Positions 56,367 to 64,000 of a stretch of DNA of 64,000 nt are shown here, one piece after another (the first letter of the stretch is position 1; each line of letters opens with the position of its first letter). Both the position numbers and the translations under genes were made by a program. The DNA is taken from positions 3,492,001-3,556,000 of the forward strand of contig NZ_CP014692.1 in the NCBI RefSeq assembly GCF_002005445.1, read 5' to 3'. The notes beneath the pieces were generated by a model. That model did no database searches, had not been told where the DNA came from, and saw nothing but the letters and a program-made list of their open reading frames with translations. This DNA is from Acetobacter aceti. GTDB lineage: Bacteria; Pseudomonadota; Alphaproteobacteria; Acetobacterales; Acetobacteraceae.

Positions 56367-58556
56367 TTACTGAGCCGACATAAGCTGCTGCGCGAGATAC
56401 ACTGCTTCAAGAGCCCGCTCATGCGCGATTTCCTCCGCGTTCACAGTTCCTGAATGCCCTCCTTCCACATCTTCATAGTAGAAAAACGGTTTTTTAAGCG
56501 CTTCCAGTCGTGCGGCAAATCGACGCGCATGCACCGGCCCGACACGATCATCGGATGTCGACGTAAAAATGAAAGGAGTGGGATAGTTCACATCGGCTTT
56601 CAGGTGGTGCAAAGGTGATATTGACTGAAGAAATCTGGCCTCATCAGGATTTTTCATCGATCCATATTCATCCGCCCAGGAAGCGCCCGCAGACAGGCTC
56701 TCGTAATTGATCATGTCGAGAAGCGGTACGCCCATGATCACTGCTTTCCATAATTCAGGATGTTGTGTGAAGGCGACGCCCATCAACAGTCCGCCATTCG
56801 AACGACCGCGAATACCCAGCCTGTCACGAGAGGTAATTCCCCTTCTCACCAGATCGCGCCCAACAGCCGTAAAATCGTCGAAAACTTTCTGGCGATGAAC
56901 CGTTTTTCCTGCATCGTGCCATGCCGGACCGAATTCTCCACCGCCACGGATATTGGCGACAGCATAGACGCCGCCGTGGGCCAGCCATGAACGACCGATA
57001 ACAGGATCATACCGGGGGGTGACAGATGAGAGAAAACCACCATACGCTGTCAGAAGGGCAGGGTAGGAACCATCCATTGCCATGTTTTTACGGCGGACAA
57101 GAAAATACGGAATCTCTGTTCCATCCCGAGAACGTGCCTGAAGCTGCTCGATCGTAAGTTCATCTGCATTGAATAATGGTTTTGTCTGTCTGACTTTTTC
57201 CAGACCTGCCTGACTTGTGCCTACCAGCCAAAGTTGTGGAGGGACTAAAAAACTTTCCACTTTCAGAAAAGCTGCGTCGGAAGGCTGGTCCGTATCGACG
57301 ATATGCACGGATGACATGTCCGGAAGCGGCAGAACAACCTGATGCCAGTGGTTTTTAACATCAGCGGATGCATGCAGAACCATGGCACGTCCCTGAACAT
57401 GCTCAAGGTATGTCACGATGATTGTATTTCGGGTAATCGCCGCATCTTCAAGTATTTTTCCGGACTCAGGGACAAAAAGGATCTCCGGTCTGGCCTGAGT
57501 GTCATGCGGGTCAAGCAGAACAAGGCTGCCTGCAGGAATTCTGTTTTCGCCCGGTGGTGTCCAGTCTTCTTCAATGGTGAAGACAAGCGCACCATGGATC
57601 ATTCCTTTCAGATCAACCCGATCAGGAAGCGTCAGCCAGCGCAGGGTTCCTTTCCGTTTTCCCTGAAAAGCGGTCTCCATCCCTTCAAGAACGGCAAACC
57701 GGCTGGAAAAGAATGTGGGAGAACGTCGGATCAGAAGTATCCTGTTGCCATCACCATCTGTTATAGTCAGAGGATCAACGGCGACATCATCTTTTTCACC
57801 TCTGTAGATCTCGATCGCCTGGTCAAAAGGCTCATTTCTGACAACCCGCCTGATGACGAACGGATATCCGGATGTCGTCAGCATGTCTCCGGCGCCGTCC
57901 CAGTCGCGCGCCACAAGAAGCGTGTCACGATCCACCCAGGCTACAGTCTGCTTGGCGCGAGGCAAGGTCAAACCATTCAGAACAAACAGGCCAGCCTGCG
58001 TATCATATTCCCTGAGTGTCCGGGCATCTTCCCCACCGGAGGAAAGAGAGATCAGGCAGTAGCGATCTTTTGGTTTGAGACAGTCAGCACCTTCAAACAC
58101 CCAGTTTTCGTGTTCTCTGGCGGCTAGAGCGTCAACATCGAGTTTCGTTTGCCAGCCAGTCAGTATCTGACGATAGGACGCCAGCGTCGTGCGTCGCCAG
58201 ATACCACGCGGGTGATGCCCGTCCTGCCAGAAATTCCAGATATTCCCTCCCAGAAACTCCGGCTCATCAAGACGGTCCTTGCTCTGCTCGGCGGAAAGAA
58301 TCTGGTCGTAAAAATCCCGATACCGAGAATCATCTTCCAGCACTGAAACGGTCTTGCGGTTCTGGCGTTCAACCCAGTCCTGAGCCTCGGCACCATGAAT
58401 CTCGCTGAGAAAAGCAGGAACACCCGAAGGCAGCGTTTCAGGGTGTTGAGCAACGGCGGGAGCAGTCAACAGGACCGACAGCATCATGGTCAGGCCGATT
58501 CCCCGGTCCGGGCAGCGGAAACAGGATTTTTCATGGAACAAGAATTTGGCGGCCAT
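56367..58556 (-). CDS. Exported prolyl-oligopeptidase-family (S9) serine peptidase
   Basis: About 729 residues. A signal peptide ends at APAVAQ. An N-terminal beta-propeller precedes the alpha/beta-hydrolase domain with nucleophile Ser in GRSNGGLLMG, Asp in STSDDRVGPVHA and His in EGGHSG. ANIRGGGEFGPAWH is the S9A oxyanion-region motif. The enzyme should cleave Pro-containing peptides in the periplasm. The frame extends to 58610; ATG 58556 gives a reasonable signal sequence, but the n-region is unusually long and Cys-containing. Confidence 0.88.
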   Translation of the reverse strand: MAAKFLFHEKSCFRCPDRGIGLTMMLSVLLTAPAVAQHPETLPSGVPAFLSEIHGAEAQDWVERQNRKTVSVLEDDSRYRDFYDQILSAEQSKDRLDEPEFLGGNIWNFWQDGHHPRGIWRRTTLASYRQILTGWQTKLDVDALAAREHENWVFEGADCLKPKDRYCLISLSSGGEDARTLREYDTQAGLFVLNGLTLPRAKQTVAWVDRDTLLVARDWDGAGDMLTTSGYPFVIRRVVRNEPFDQAIEIYRGEKDDVAVDPLTITDGDGNRILLIRRSPTFFSSRFAVLEGMETAFQGKRKGTLRWLTLPDRVDLKGMIHGALVFTIEEDWTPPGENRIPAGSLVLLDPHDTQARPEILFVPESGKILEDAAITRNTIIVTYLEHVQGRAMVLHASADVKNHWHQVVLPLPDMSSVHIVDTDQPSDAAFLKVESFLVPPQLWLVGTSQAGLEKVRQTKPLFNADELTIEQLQARSRDGTEIPYFLVRRKNMAMDGSYPALLTAYGGFLSSVTPRYDPVIGRSWLAHGGVYAVANIRGGGEFGPAWHDAGKTVHRQKVFDDFTAVGRDLVRRGITSRDRLGIRGRSNGGLLMGVAFTQHPELWKAVIMGVPLLDMINYESLSAGASWADEYGSMKNPDEARFLQSISPLHHLKADVNYPTPFIFTSTSDDRVGPVHARRFAARLEALKKPFFYYEDVEGGHSGTVNAEEIAHERALEAVYLAQQLMSAQ

Positions 58557-58930
58557 CAGAAACCCGAATGATCTGTTCGATAACAGTTCGACCGTATCAC
58601 AGGGAACCATCTGAGATATTAAAGATAACAGCTAAAGAAACCGAAAATCTTTCATTATGGGAAACGCCCGGAATTCAACAGTCTCACAGATTGCGAACGC
58701 GTGAGGTTTTCTATCCGACTCCCTGAAATACACACCGTGTCGCTCAAGATGACCACAATTCGTGGAGTCCCTCTCACTCATCAGGTCCGGAGCAGACTGG
58801 AGAGTGAAAACGTCTATCGACGTTCAGGAGTAACGCACAGACTGTTTGTCCATAAACAGGACAGTATGCAGAACGAGTGTACACTCTGACTGATTAAATT
58901 GTCTGTATTCATTGAAAACCAGCCGATAAC

Positions 58931-58978
58931 TGGTGGAGCCAATCGGGATCGAACCGACGACCTCCTGAATGCCATTCA
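58931..58978 (-). repeat. 3' half of a tRNA-Ala gene (candidate att site)
   Basis: On the minus strand the sequence runs from the anticodon loop (GAATGGCATTC, GGC anticodon) through the T arm GTCGGTTCGATCCCGAT to an encoded CCA. The 5' acceptor, D arm and 5' anticodon stem are absent. This is the usual product of integration into the 3' end of a tRNA gene. Bases 58979-59194 hold no gene. Confidence 0.85.
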
Positions 58979-59194
58979 TGGACTGTGAGATACCCTCAAA
59001 GTGCCTGATGGTGCCTAATCTTGCCAAAACAACAGGTTAAAGGAAGAGGTCAGAGGCGGTGAGGTGACTGGTGATGCCTCAGAGTGCCTGTAATACGCTT
59101 TCAGATGAGTCCGGATTGAGTCCGGAAAACAGAATGCCTGCCAGAGAAATGGGTGGTCGGAGGCTGAAAAAATTCTGTGGGACACACCTTTGGT

Positions 59195-59296
59195 GGTGTA
59201 ATAGGTATACCAGGTGTAACTCAAATATATAATATACTGTTTTCATTGTATTTTTTCCTTACAATCCGGTTACACCTTTCATTTTCAAAGGTGTAA
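59195..59296. promoter_or_regulatory. GGTGTAA boxes upstream of the integrase
   Basis: GGTGTAA occurs at 59195, 59213 and 59290, and inverted (TTACACC) at 59270. The last two form a perfect 10-bp inverted repeat (59270-59279 and 59287-59296) with a 7-bp spacer, 21 bp before the integrase ATG. They could be recombinase arm sites or a repressor operator. The surrounding DNA is very AT-rich. Confidence 0.65.
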
Positions 59297-59317
59297 GAGA
59301 TGTAAGAAAGCCCTCCG

Positions 59318-60631
59318 ATGAAGCTCACAAAACGGGAAATAGACGCCCTCACCTGCCCGCCGGGGAAGCGGGACGCCATGTTCATGGACGATGAATTGCG
59401 CGGCTTTGCCCTTCGTGTGACCGAGGCTGGAGGCAAGGTTTTCCTGTTCCAGTATCGCTTTGCCGGTCGTGTGCGGCGGCTGGTGTTGGGGCCATACGGC
59501 GACCTGACGCCAGCACAGGCCCGGAAAATGGCTGAGGAAGCCCGTGGGCGTGTTCTGGCGGGCTATGATCCAGTCGGGGAGAAAAAGGCCCGCACCCTGT
59601 CCGCACAGGCTGATACGATACGCCAAGAGGCGGAGGCTGCGGCGGACGCCCTGACGTTCCGTGTGCTTGTGGATCGATGGCAGGACGGTCCGCTGCGGGA
59701 GCGTAGCGCCTCCTACCGCAAGGAAGCCCCTGAAAGGCTACGGGCCTCGTTCGCGGCCTTCCTCGACCGTCCAGCCCGCGCGATCGCCTCAGGCGAATTG
59801 CAGCTGCGTCTCGATGAAATCGCGGGACAGCATCCCGTCATGGCCAGAAGGCTGCATGACTACGGGCGGGCGATGATGGCATGAGCGCAGAAGCGCCAGC
59901 TCATAGGGTGCAATCCTTTCGGCAGCGTGATCGTGGAGGGCGGTAACGTCTCAAGGGACCGGGTGCTGACAGATGAGGAGCTTTCTGCCTACTGGAACGC
60001 CTCCGCTGATCTTCTCTATCCTTTCGGACCGTTCTTCCGCCTTCTGGCTCTGACGCTGCAACGACGGAATGAGGTCGCTGGCATGAAATGGTCAGAGCTG
60101 GCCCCGGACCTGACCAGTTGGGTCATTCCGGCTGAACGGTCGAAAAACGGACGGGCGCATATCGTCCACCTCTCGGAGCCAGCCCGGCAAATCCTCGCCA
60201 GCCTGCCCAGGCAGAGCAATCCGAAAACCGGCGCCATCTCTCCCTACGTCTTCACGACCAACGGGCGCACGCCGATTTCAGGATTCTCCAAGGCAAAGGC
60301 GTGTCTCATGGAACTGATGGCAGCGCCGGAGGGGCCACAGGCCGGAAAAAAGACCTCGCCCATGCCCGGAACTGACTGGCGACCTCATGACCTCCGGCGC
60401 ACGGGCGTCACAGTTATGGCACGCCTTGGGATCAGCCATCATGTTGCTGACCGGGTGCTGAACCATGTGCAGGGTGCCATCAAGGGGGTGGCGGCGGTCT
60501 ATCAGCGCCATGAATTCCTGACGGAGCGTGCGGTGGCGCTGGATACGTGGGCACGGCATGTTCTGGATGTAGCTGATGAGGTGGGATTCAAACCCACCAG
60601 CGGCAACGTGGTGCCGCTCCGGAGGCAGTAG
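59318..60631 (+). pseudogene. int: Tyrosine recombinase/integrase interrupted by in-frame TGA
   Basis: The frame is continuous except for TGA at 59882-59884, where relatives commonly have Trp (MMA-stop-AQKRQLIGCNPF). The N-terminal DUF4102 arm-binding domain (KLTKREIDALTCPPGKRD), core-binding domain and catalytic residues are otherwise complete: Arg in LTLQRRNEVAGMKW, HDLRRTGVTVMARLG, LNHVQG and Tyr in AAVYQRH. A single base change would restore 437 codons. The call as a pseudogene assumes no readthrough. Confidence 0.85.
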
Positions 60632-60636
60632 GCCTG

Positions 60637-61674
60637 TTATTCCTTGGGCTTGCGTGTCCGCCGTGTGACGCGTGTCCGCTTCTCTACTTCGCCTAGCGCT
60701 GCGCTCACGTCGATATCTGGTTCACTCTCAGCCTGTAGACGCTCTGCTTTCTTCCGGGTCGCGTTGAAGTCGTCGTAACGCTGATGAGCCAGATGCTCGG
60801 CTGATGCCTTCGATCGTGAGCCATTGCCATGCAGGACGTTCAGTTCGTTGGACTTCAGGAAGTCATCAAGAATGCCGTCCCATTCTGTCAGCCTGATTGT
60901 CTGACGGCGCTCCGCCCGAAAGTCTGCCGCGTCCAGAAACATGGTCACGATCAGATTGAGCTCACGGATTTCTTTTTGCCCCAGATAGTTCTTGGCTACC
61001 GTCACATCCTCTTTCCTGACGCGCCCATGTTTCCATGCGGTCAAGCCCATGTTTGGCGCGGCGGGATCAGAACGTGCCGAAATCAGCTCTGCTGCCGTGT
61101 GACCCGTGATCCCATAAAGCATCTTGTTCTGGATAGTGGCGTAGAAGTCACGGGCGGCCTTGCTCTGTGGATCGTAATCCTCACTGAGGGACAGAATGTC
61201 GCGCAACTTGCGATAATACACCGCCTCGGAGGCGCGAATATCGCGGATACGTTGAAGTAATTCGTCAAAATAGTCGTGCTTCGGGTCTTTCAGACGTTCG
61301 TCGTCTATGGCGAAGCCTTTGACCAAATATTCCTTTAAGACGCTGTTCGCCCACCTCCGAAACTGGGTGCCTCGTGGGGATCGGACACGGAAGCCAACGG
61401 CAAGAATTACGTCGAGATTGTAGACCTGAATCTGACGTTCGACCTGCCGATCTCCCTCCAGCCGAACTTGTAAGGAATCCTTACAAGTTGCCTCCGGCAG
61501 GCATTCTCCATCAGCATAAATGGCGCGAACATGCTGAGTTACGTTCTGGGGTGTGGTGTCGAATAAGGCTGCCATCTCTCCTTGACTGAGCCACGCTGTT
61601 CCATCCGCAGCCCGAAGCTGGATCGTCTGTTTGCCGTCCTCGGTCGTGTAGAGGATGATCTCGCCATTGCTCAT
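60637..61674 (-). CDS. RhuM-family protein
   Basis: 345 residues. It starts with a helix-turn-helix-like region (WLSQGEMAALFDTTPQNVTQHV). GFRVRSPRGTQFRRWANSVLKEYLVKGF and ARDFYATIQNKMLYGITGHTAAELI are the family's hallmark segments. RhuM proteins are common on genomic islands; their function is not established. AAGGA precedes ATG 61674. It is convergent with the integrase with a 5-bp gap. The C-terminus is strongly basic (RVTRRTRKPKE). Confidence 0.88.
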   Translation of the reverse strand: MSNGEIILYTTEDGKQTIQLRAADGTAWLSQGEMAALFDTTPQNVTQHVRAIYADGECLPEATCKDSLQVRLEGDRQVERQIQVYNLDVILAVGFRVRSPRGTQFRRWANSVLKEYLVKGFAIDDERLKDPKHDYFDELLQRIRDIRASEAVYYRKLRDILSLSEDYDPQSKAARDFYATIQNKMLYGITGHTAAELISARSDPAAPNMGLTAWKHGRVRKEDVTVAKNYLGQKEIRELNLIVTMFLDAADFRAERRQTIRLTEWDGILDDFLKSNELNVLHGNGSRSKASAEHLAHQRYDDFNATRKKAERLQAESEPDIDVSAALGEVEKRTRVTRRTRKPKE

Positions 61675-61824
61675 ACTGTCGTGTCCTTCCTCAGCCGACA
61701 CCAAAGAGGAAATCTTACCTTTGGCGGAAATGCGAGCATTCAGGATTGCCTACGTGATGGCTACAGCGGCATCAGATCGTGATCAACACTGTCTTCGGAT
61801 TTGAGCCGTCCCAGCCCTACGCCC

Positions 61825-61978
61825 GCACCAACGGTGCAATGGTGTATGAAGCCCCATCATCAGCGACCTGTCACCTACCCCTGCGACTACCCCCTTGCCA
61901 CCCATCTGCCACCCAAGCGGCTACCCCTCCGCCACCCATGCAAAGATGGCGCTTCATAGACCATTGCACCGTTGGTGC
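61825..61978. repeat. Phased hexamer array inside a 28-bp inverted repeat
   Basis: The arms 61825-61852 and 61951-61978 are complementary at 27 of 28 positions. Between them the hexamer C(T/C)ACCC starts at 61875, 61887, 61898, 61909, 61921 and 61932, i.e. every 11-12 bp, on one face of the helix. It resembles an origin or multi-site operator rather than coding DNA. Confidence 0.8.
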
Positions 61979-61986
61979 AGGGAGCA

Positions 61987-62076
61987 GCGGCATTGGGTGC
62001 GTGGGCGCGGGACGTTCTGGATGTGACGGAGGGAAAGGTGGACAGGAGGAGGGCGGCAATGTGGTGCCGCTCCGGA
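61987..62076 (+). pseudogene. C-terminal relic of a second integrase
   Basis: ALGAWARDVLDV, then degraded codons and GGCAATGTGGTGCCGCTCCGG, parallel the end of the neighbouring integrase (ALDTWARHVLDVADEV...NVVPLRRQ). Only the last ~30 codons remain and they are out of frame after a deletion. Confidence 0.7.
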
Positions 62077-62127
62077 GTCAAGTCGGGGCAGACGAAGCTC
62101 AGGAACTGGATATGGGTTACTGACAAA

Positions 62128-62193
62128 ATGGCCTTCGTCGCTCTGCTGGATGCCTGTGTTCTATACCCTGCACCTCCGAATACTGTATCCTAA
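62128..62193 (+). pseudogene. N-terminal stub of a PIN-domain toxin
   Basis: The frame reads MAFVALLDACVLYPAP, the characteristic first strand of PIN-domain proteins with the first acidic residue (Asp8), and then stops after five more codons. The remaining PIN domain is missing. Confidence 0.6.
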
Positions 62194-62220
62194 TCGTTTG
62201 GGTTATGGTATAGAGAGACA

Positions 62221-62463
62221 ATGCCGACAGTCCTACGCTTCGCCGGGTTCCGTGTTGTGATTTACCCGAACGATCATCACCCGGCGCACGTCCATGTCAT
62301 CGGGGGAGATGGAGAAGCGGTTTTCGTGATCGGGAAACCGGCCCGCCTGATTCGTTCGACCGGCCTGTCAGCAAGAGACATAACAACGGCACAGGACGTT
62401 ATCGAGAAGAACGCTGAAAAACTCATTCAGGAATGGAGTGCGATACATGGCAACAGAAACTGA
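62221..62463 (+). CDS. DUF4160 domain protein
   Basis: 80 residues, family-typical length. FAGFRVVIYPNDHHPAHVHVIGGDGEAVF is the DUF4160 hallmark with clustered histidines, shown here from residue 8 to 36 in part (NDHHPAHVHV). The gene overlaps the next by 17 bp. Such DUF4160/DUF2442 pairs resemble toxin-antitoxin gene order, but I know of no firm function. Confidence 0.88.
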   Translation: MPTVLRFAGFRVVIYPNDHHPAHVHVIGGDGEAVFVIGKPARLIRSTGLSARDITTAQDVIEKNAEKLIQEWSAIHGNRN

Positions 62464-62860
62464 GATCAGCCGCGCAAAGGCCAACGCGGCCCACCACGCG
62501 GCGGCGGTTCCGCACGCAACATCAGCACACTTCATTTCATCTCGCCGCAGCCTGAATGTGACCCTGAGCAACGGTGTTGAAATGATCATTCCCGTCGATC
62601 TTGTTCAGGGGCTGTCCGGAGCTGATGAGGCCGCGCTTGAGCGTATCGAGATCACCCCGAGGGGAACGGGGCTACACTGGCCGCTTCTGGATGCTGACGT
62701 TCTTGTGGAAGGGATCATTCATGGCGCCTTCGGATCGCGTGCGTGGATGGCCAGGCAGATGGGACGTGCCGGAGGCTCCGCATCGACGGACGCCAAGAGT
62801 GCGGCATCCCGGCGCAACGGCGCGAAGGGCGGGCGGCCTAAAAAGGAATTGGCGGACTGA
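62447..62860 (+). CDS. DUF2442 domain protein
   Basis: 137 residues. The DUF2442 core (SRRSLNVTLSNGVEMIIPVD...GLHWPLLDADVLVEGIIHG) is preceded by an Ala/His-rich helix and followed by a basic tail (RRNGAKGGRPKKE) that could bind DNA. ATG 62447 with GGAG upstream lies inside the DUF4160 gene, suggesting translational coupling. The DNA-binding role is inferred from the tail only. Confidence 0.88.
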   Translation: MATETEISRAKANAAHHAAAVPHATSAHFISSRRSLNVTLSNGVEMIIPVDLVQGLSGADEAALERIEITPRGTGLHWPLLDADVLVEGIIHGAFGSRAWMARQMGRAGGSASTDAKSAASRRNGAKGGRPKKELAD

Positions 62861-62956
62861 GGTTCAGTTCCAGCCCCCAGGCGATCAGGACATATTTATC
62901 TCCAACACAGTACGACCGAAAGCGGATGACAAACTTAAAGTTATTCGCTTGTCGAG

Positions 62957-63586
62957 ATGCATGGTTACCTCGCCAGACGCGGCATCGACCTCCGGGAGAT
63001 GGGACGGCAGCCGGGAAGCCTGCGGTTTCATCCGGCGGTCTGGTGTGGCGAGGTGCGGCGTCCATTGCCTGCGATGCTGGCCGCCATCTGCGGACCGTCC
63101 GGCAAGCTGGTGGCGGTTCATCGGACATGGCTGACGCCGACAGCCTCCGGCGACTGGACCAAGGCTGATCTACAGGCACCCAAAAAGGTTCTGGGCTCTT
63201 TTGCTGGTGGCTGCATCCGTCTGTGGCGTGGTGCCTCCGGAAAAAGCCTGAGCATGGCGGAGCAGGATGAAAGCGCCATTGTGGCGGAAGGGATCGAGAC
63301 CGGTCTTTCCGTGGCGCTGGCCTGTCCGGAACGGCGCGTCCTTTGCGCTGTCAGCCTGAGCAACATGAAGTCTCTCAAACTGCCTGAGGCAGTCAGGGAA
63401 ATCACCATCGCGGCGGACAATGACAAGGGCAACGAAAGCGCCCGGAAAGCTCTGAACGCCGCCATTCATGAATTCATCAGGCAGGGCCGCGTCGTGCGTG
63501 TCGCCATGCCGGAAACAGAAGGCCGGGACTGGAACGATGTCATCCGGGAAGAATATGACAGACAAGAAATCGACGAAGGGTCGTAA
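62957..63586 (+). CDS. Toprim-domain primase-like protein, probably N-terminally truncated
   Basis: 209 residues. It begins with YLARRGIDLREM, which in relatives follows a longer N-terminal (zinc-finger) part. The Toprim domain shows Glu in VAEGIETGLSVALA and the acidic pair in ITIAADNDKGN, ending with GRDWNDVIRE. The missing N-terminus and the unrelated 62861-62956 upstream suggest a deletion junction. Its end overlaps the next gene by 32 bp. Confidence 0.75.
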   Translation: MHGYLARRGIDLREMGRQPGSLRFHPAVWCGEVRRPLPAMLAAICGPSGKLVAVHRTWLTPTASGDWTKADLQAPKKVLGSFAGGCIRLWRGASGKSLSMAEQDESAIVAEGIETGLSVALACPERRVLCAVSLSNMKSLKLPEAVREITIAADNDKGNESARKALNAAIHEFIRQGRVVRVAMPETEGRDWNDVIREEYDRQEIDEGS

Positions 63587-64000
63587 GGGCGTTCGCGCCG
63601 GGATTGAAGGCGCTGAAGTCGTCGTTTTTCCGGGCAATGGCGACAATAAGCCAGCCAAGGCAGAAGACAGTCGTCCGCCTCCGGGTGTGTCGCGCCGCTT
63701 CAGGATGGATACATCCGGTCTGTATCGGAAAAATGGAGATGACAAACAGGATACTTTCGTCTGCGGCCCGATTGAGTGCCTGGCCGAAACACGCGACGCG
63801 GAAGGCAATGGCTGGGGGCTGCTATTCGGCTGGACAGACCGTGATGGCGTCCGTCATGAAGAGGCGTTTGCTCGATCCATGTTTTCGGGAGACTGCGGAG
63901 AATTACGGAGCCGTCTGGCCAACGGCGGCCTGACGCTGGCGTCGGGTCCGGCTGCGAAAAATGCCTTCAGTGAATGGATGGCCATGATATTCAGTTCGGA
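63555..64000 (+). CDS. DUF927-type replication protein, 3' partial
   Basis: The first ~148 codons are open to the window end. A basic, Lys/Gly-rich start (TDKKSTKGRKGVRAG) precedes RFRMDTSGLYRK and WGLLFGWTDRDGVRHEEAF, the beginning of the DUF927 domain found in phage/plasmid helicase-like proteins. ATG 63555 lies within the Toprim gene, as in other such pairs. The ATPase part must lie beyond 64000. Confidence 0.75.
   Translation, partial: MTDKKSTKGRKGVRAGIEGAEVVVFPGNGDNKPAKAEDSRPPPGVSRRFRMDTSGLYRKNGDDKQDTFVCGPIECLAETRDAEGNGWGLLFGWTDRDGVRHEEAFARSMFSGDCGELRSRLANGGLTLASGPAAKNAFSEWMAMIFSS

Larger units (their letters stand above)
58931..64000. mobile_element. One end of an integrated genetic element (tRNA-Ala site)
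   Basis: It begins at a 3' tRNA fragment. Next come a tyrosine integrase, a RhuM gene, iteron-like DNA, integrase and toxin relics, a small gene pair, and Toprim and DUF927 genes, and it continues past the window. Gene content is typical of phage-satellite or plasmid-derived islands. The far end, expected to carry an intact tRNA-Ala, is outside. Confidence 0.75.

Noticed and set aside
60568..60592. Possible tRNA T arm (GTGGGATTCAAACCCAC) at the integrase 3' end
   Set aside because: It forms a T-arm-like hairpin, but no acceptor, anticodon or D arm surrounds it, and it encodes GFKPTS of the integrase tail.

Overview
The window is chromosomal DNA of an alphaproteobacterium, most probably an acetic acid bacterium (Acetobacteraceae). 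The evidence is the moderately high GC content, the pairing of a TibC-type autotransporter O-heptosyltransferase with a Hint-domain strand-loop-strand adhesin, the family-level appearance of most proteins, and debris of IS701-, IS5- and IS630-type elements. The genus cannot be fixed from sequence alone.

Left part (1-12.9 kb): the 3' end of an O-heptosyltransferase gene; a 0.6-kb spacer with two tandem hairpins; a tightly coupled five-gene minus-strand operon (three SPFH/HflKC-like membrane proteins, a P1B-type ATPase without an N-terminal metal-binding domain, and a GspC-like secreted protein); a PKHD-type hydroxylase; a large exported phosphoesterase with a Ser/Gly linker; and then a 1.5-kb graveyard of IS fragments ending at a serine tRNA.

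Middle part (13-44 kb): mostly housekeeping genes. These include lapA-pyrF-trpF, a glycosyltransferase, a lipoprotein-like orphan, the queuosine precursor genes queE-queC-queD behind ynfA, and an orphan bacteriocin-like gene with a double-glycine leader. They are followed by a divergent flavohaemoglobin/NsrR pair, a zinc ABC uptake operon behind a Zur-like palindrome, a second PKHD hydroxylase, gabD and transposase stubs, a SelW-like protein, a nitrilase-family enzyme and a class II UvrA. A cell-surface sugar cluster (GT4, TPR, GT9) precedes thrS. After thrS come an Rrf2 regulator without cluster cysteines, divergent from an iron-siderophore-type ABC operon, and then rutE-like, tsaB, rimI and ung.

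Right part (44-58.6 kb): a 1036-residue adhesin, thiC behind a TPP riboswitch, a sulfur-transfer set (cysteine desulfurase, 2Fe-2S ferredoxin, mnmA) followed by a two-component system, a CorA-type transporter and an S9 peptidase.

From about 58.93 kb to the window end lies one end of an integrated element. It starts at a 3' tRNA-Ala fragment (attachment site). Next come a tyrosine integrase broken by an in-frame TGA, a RhuM-family gene, an array of six helically phased hexamers inside a 28-bp inverted repeat, a second integrase relic, a PIN-toxin stub, a DUF4160/DUF2442 pair, and Toprim and DUF927 replication-type genes running off the end.
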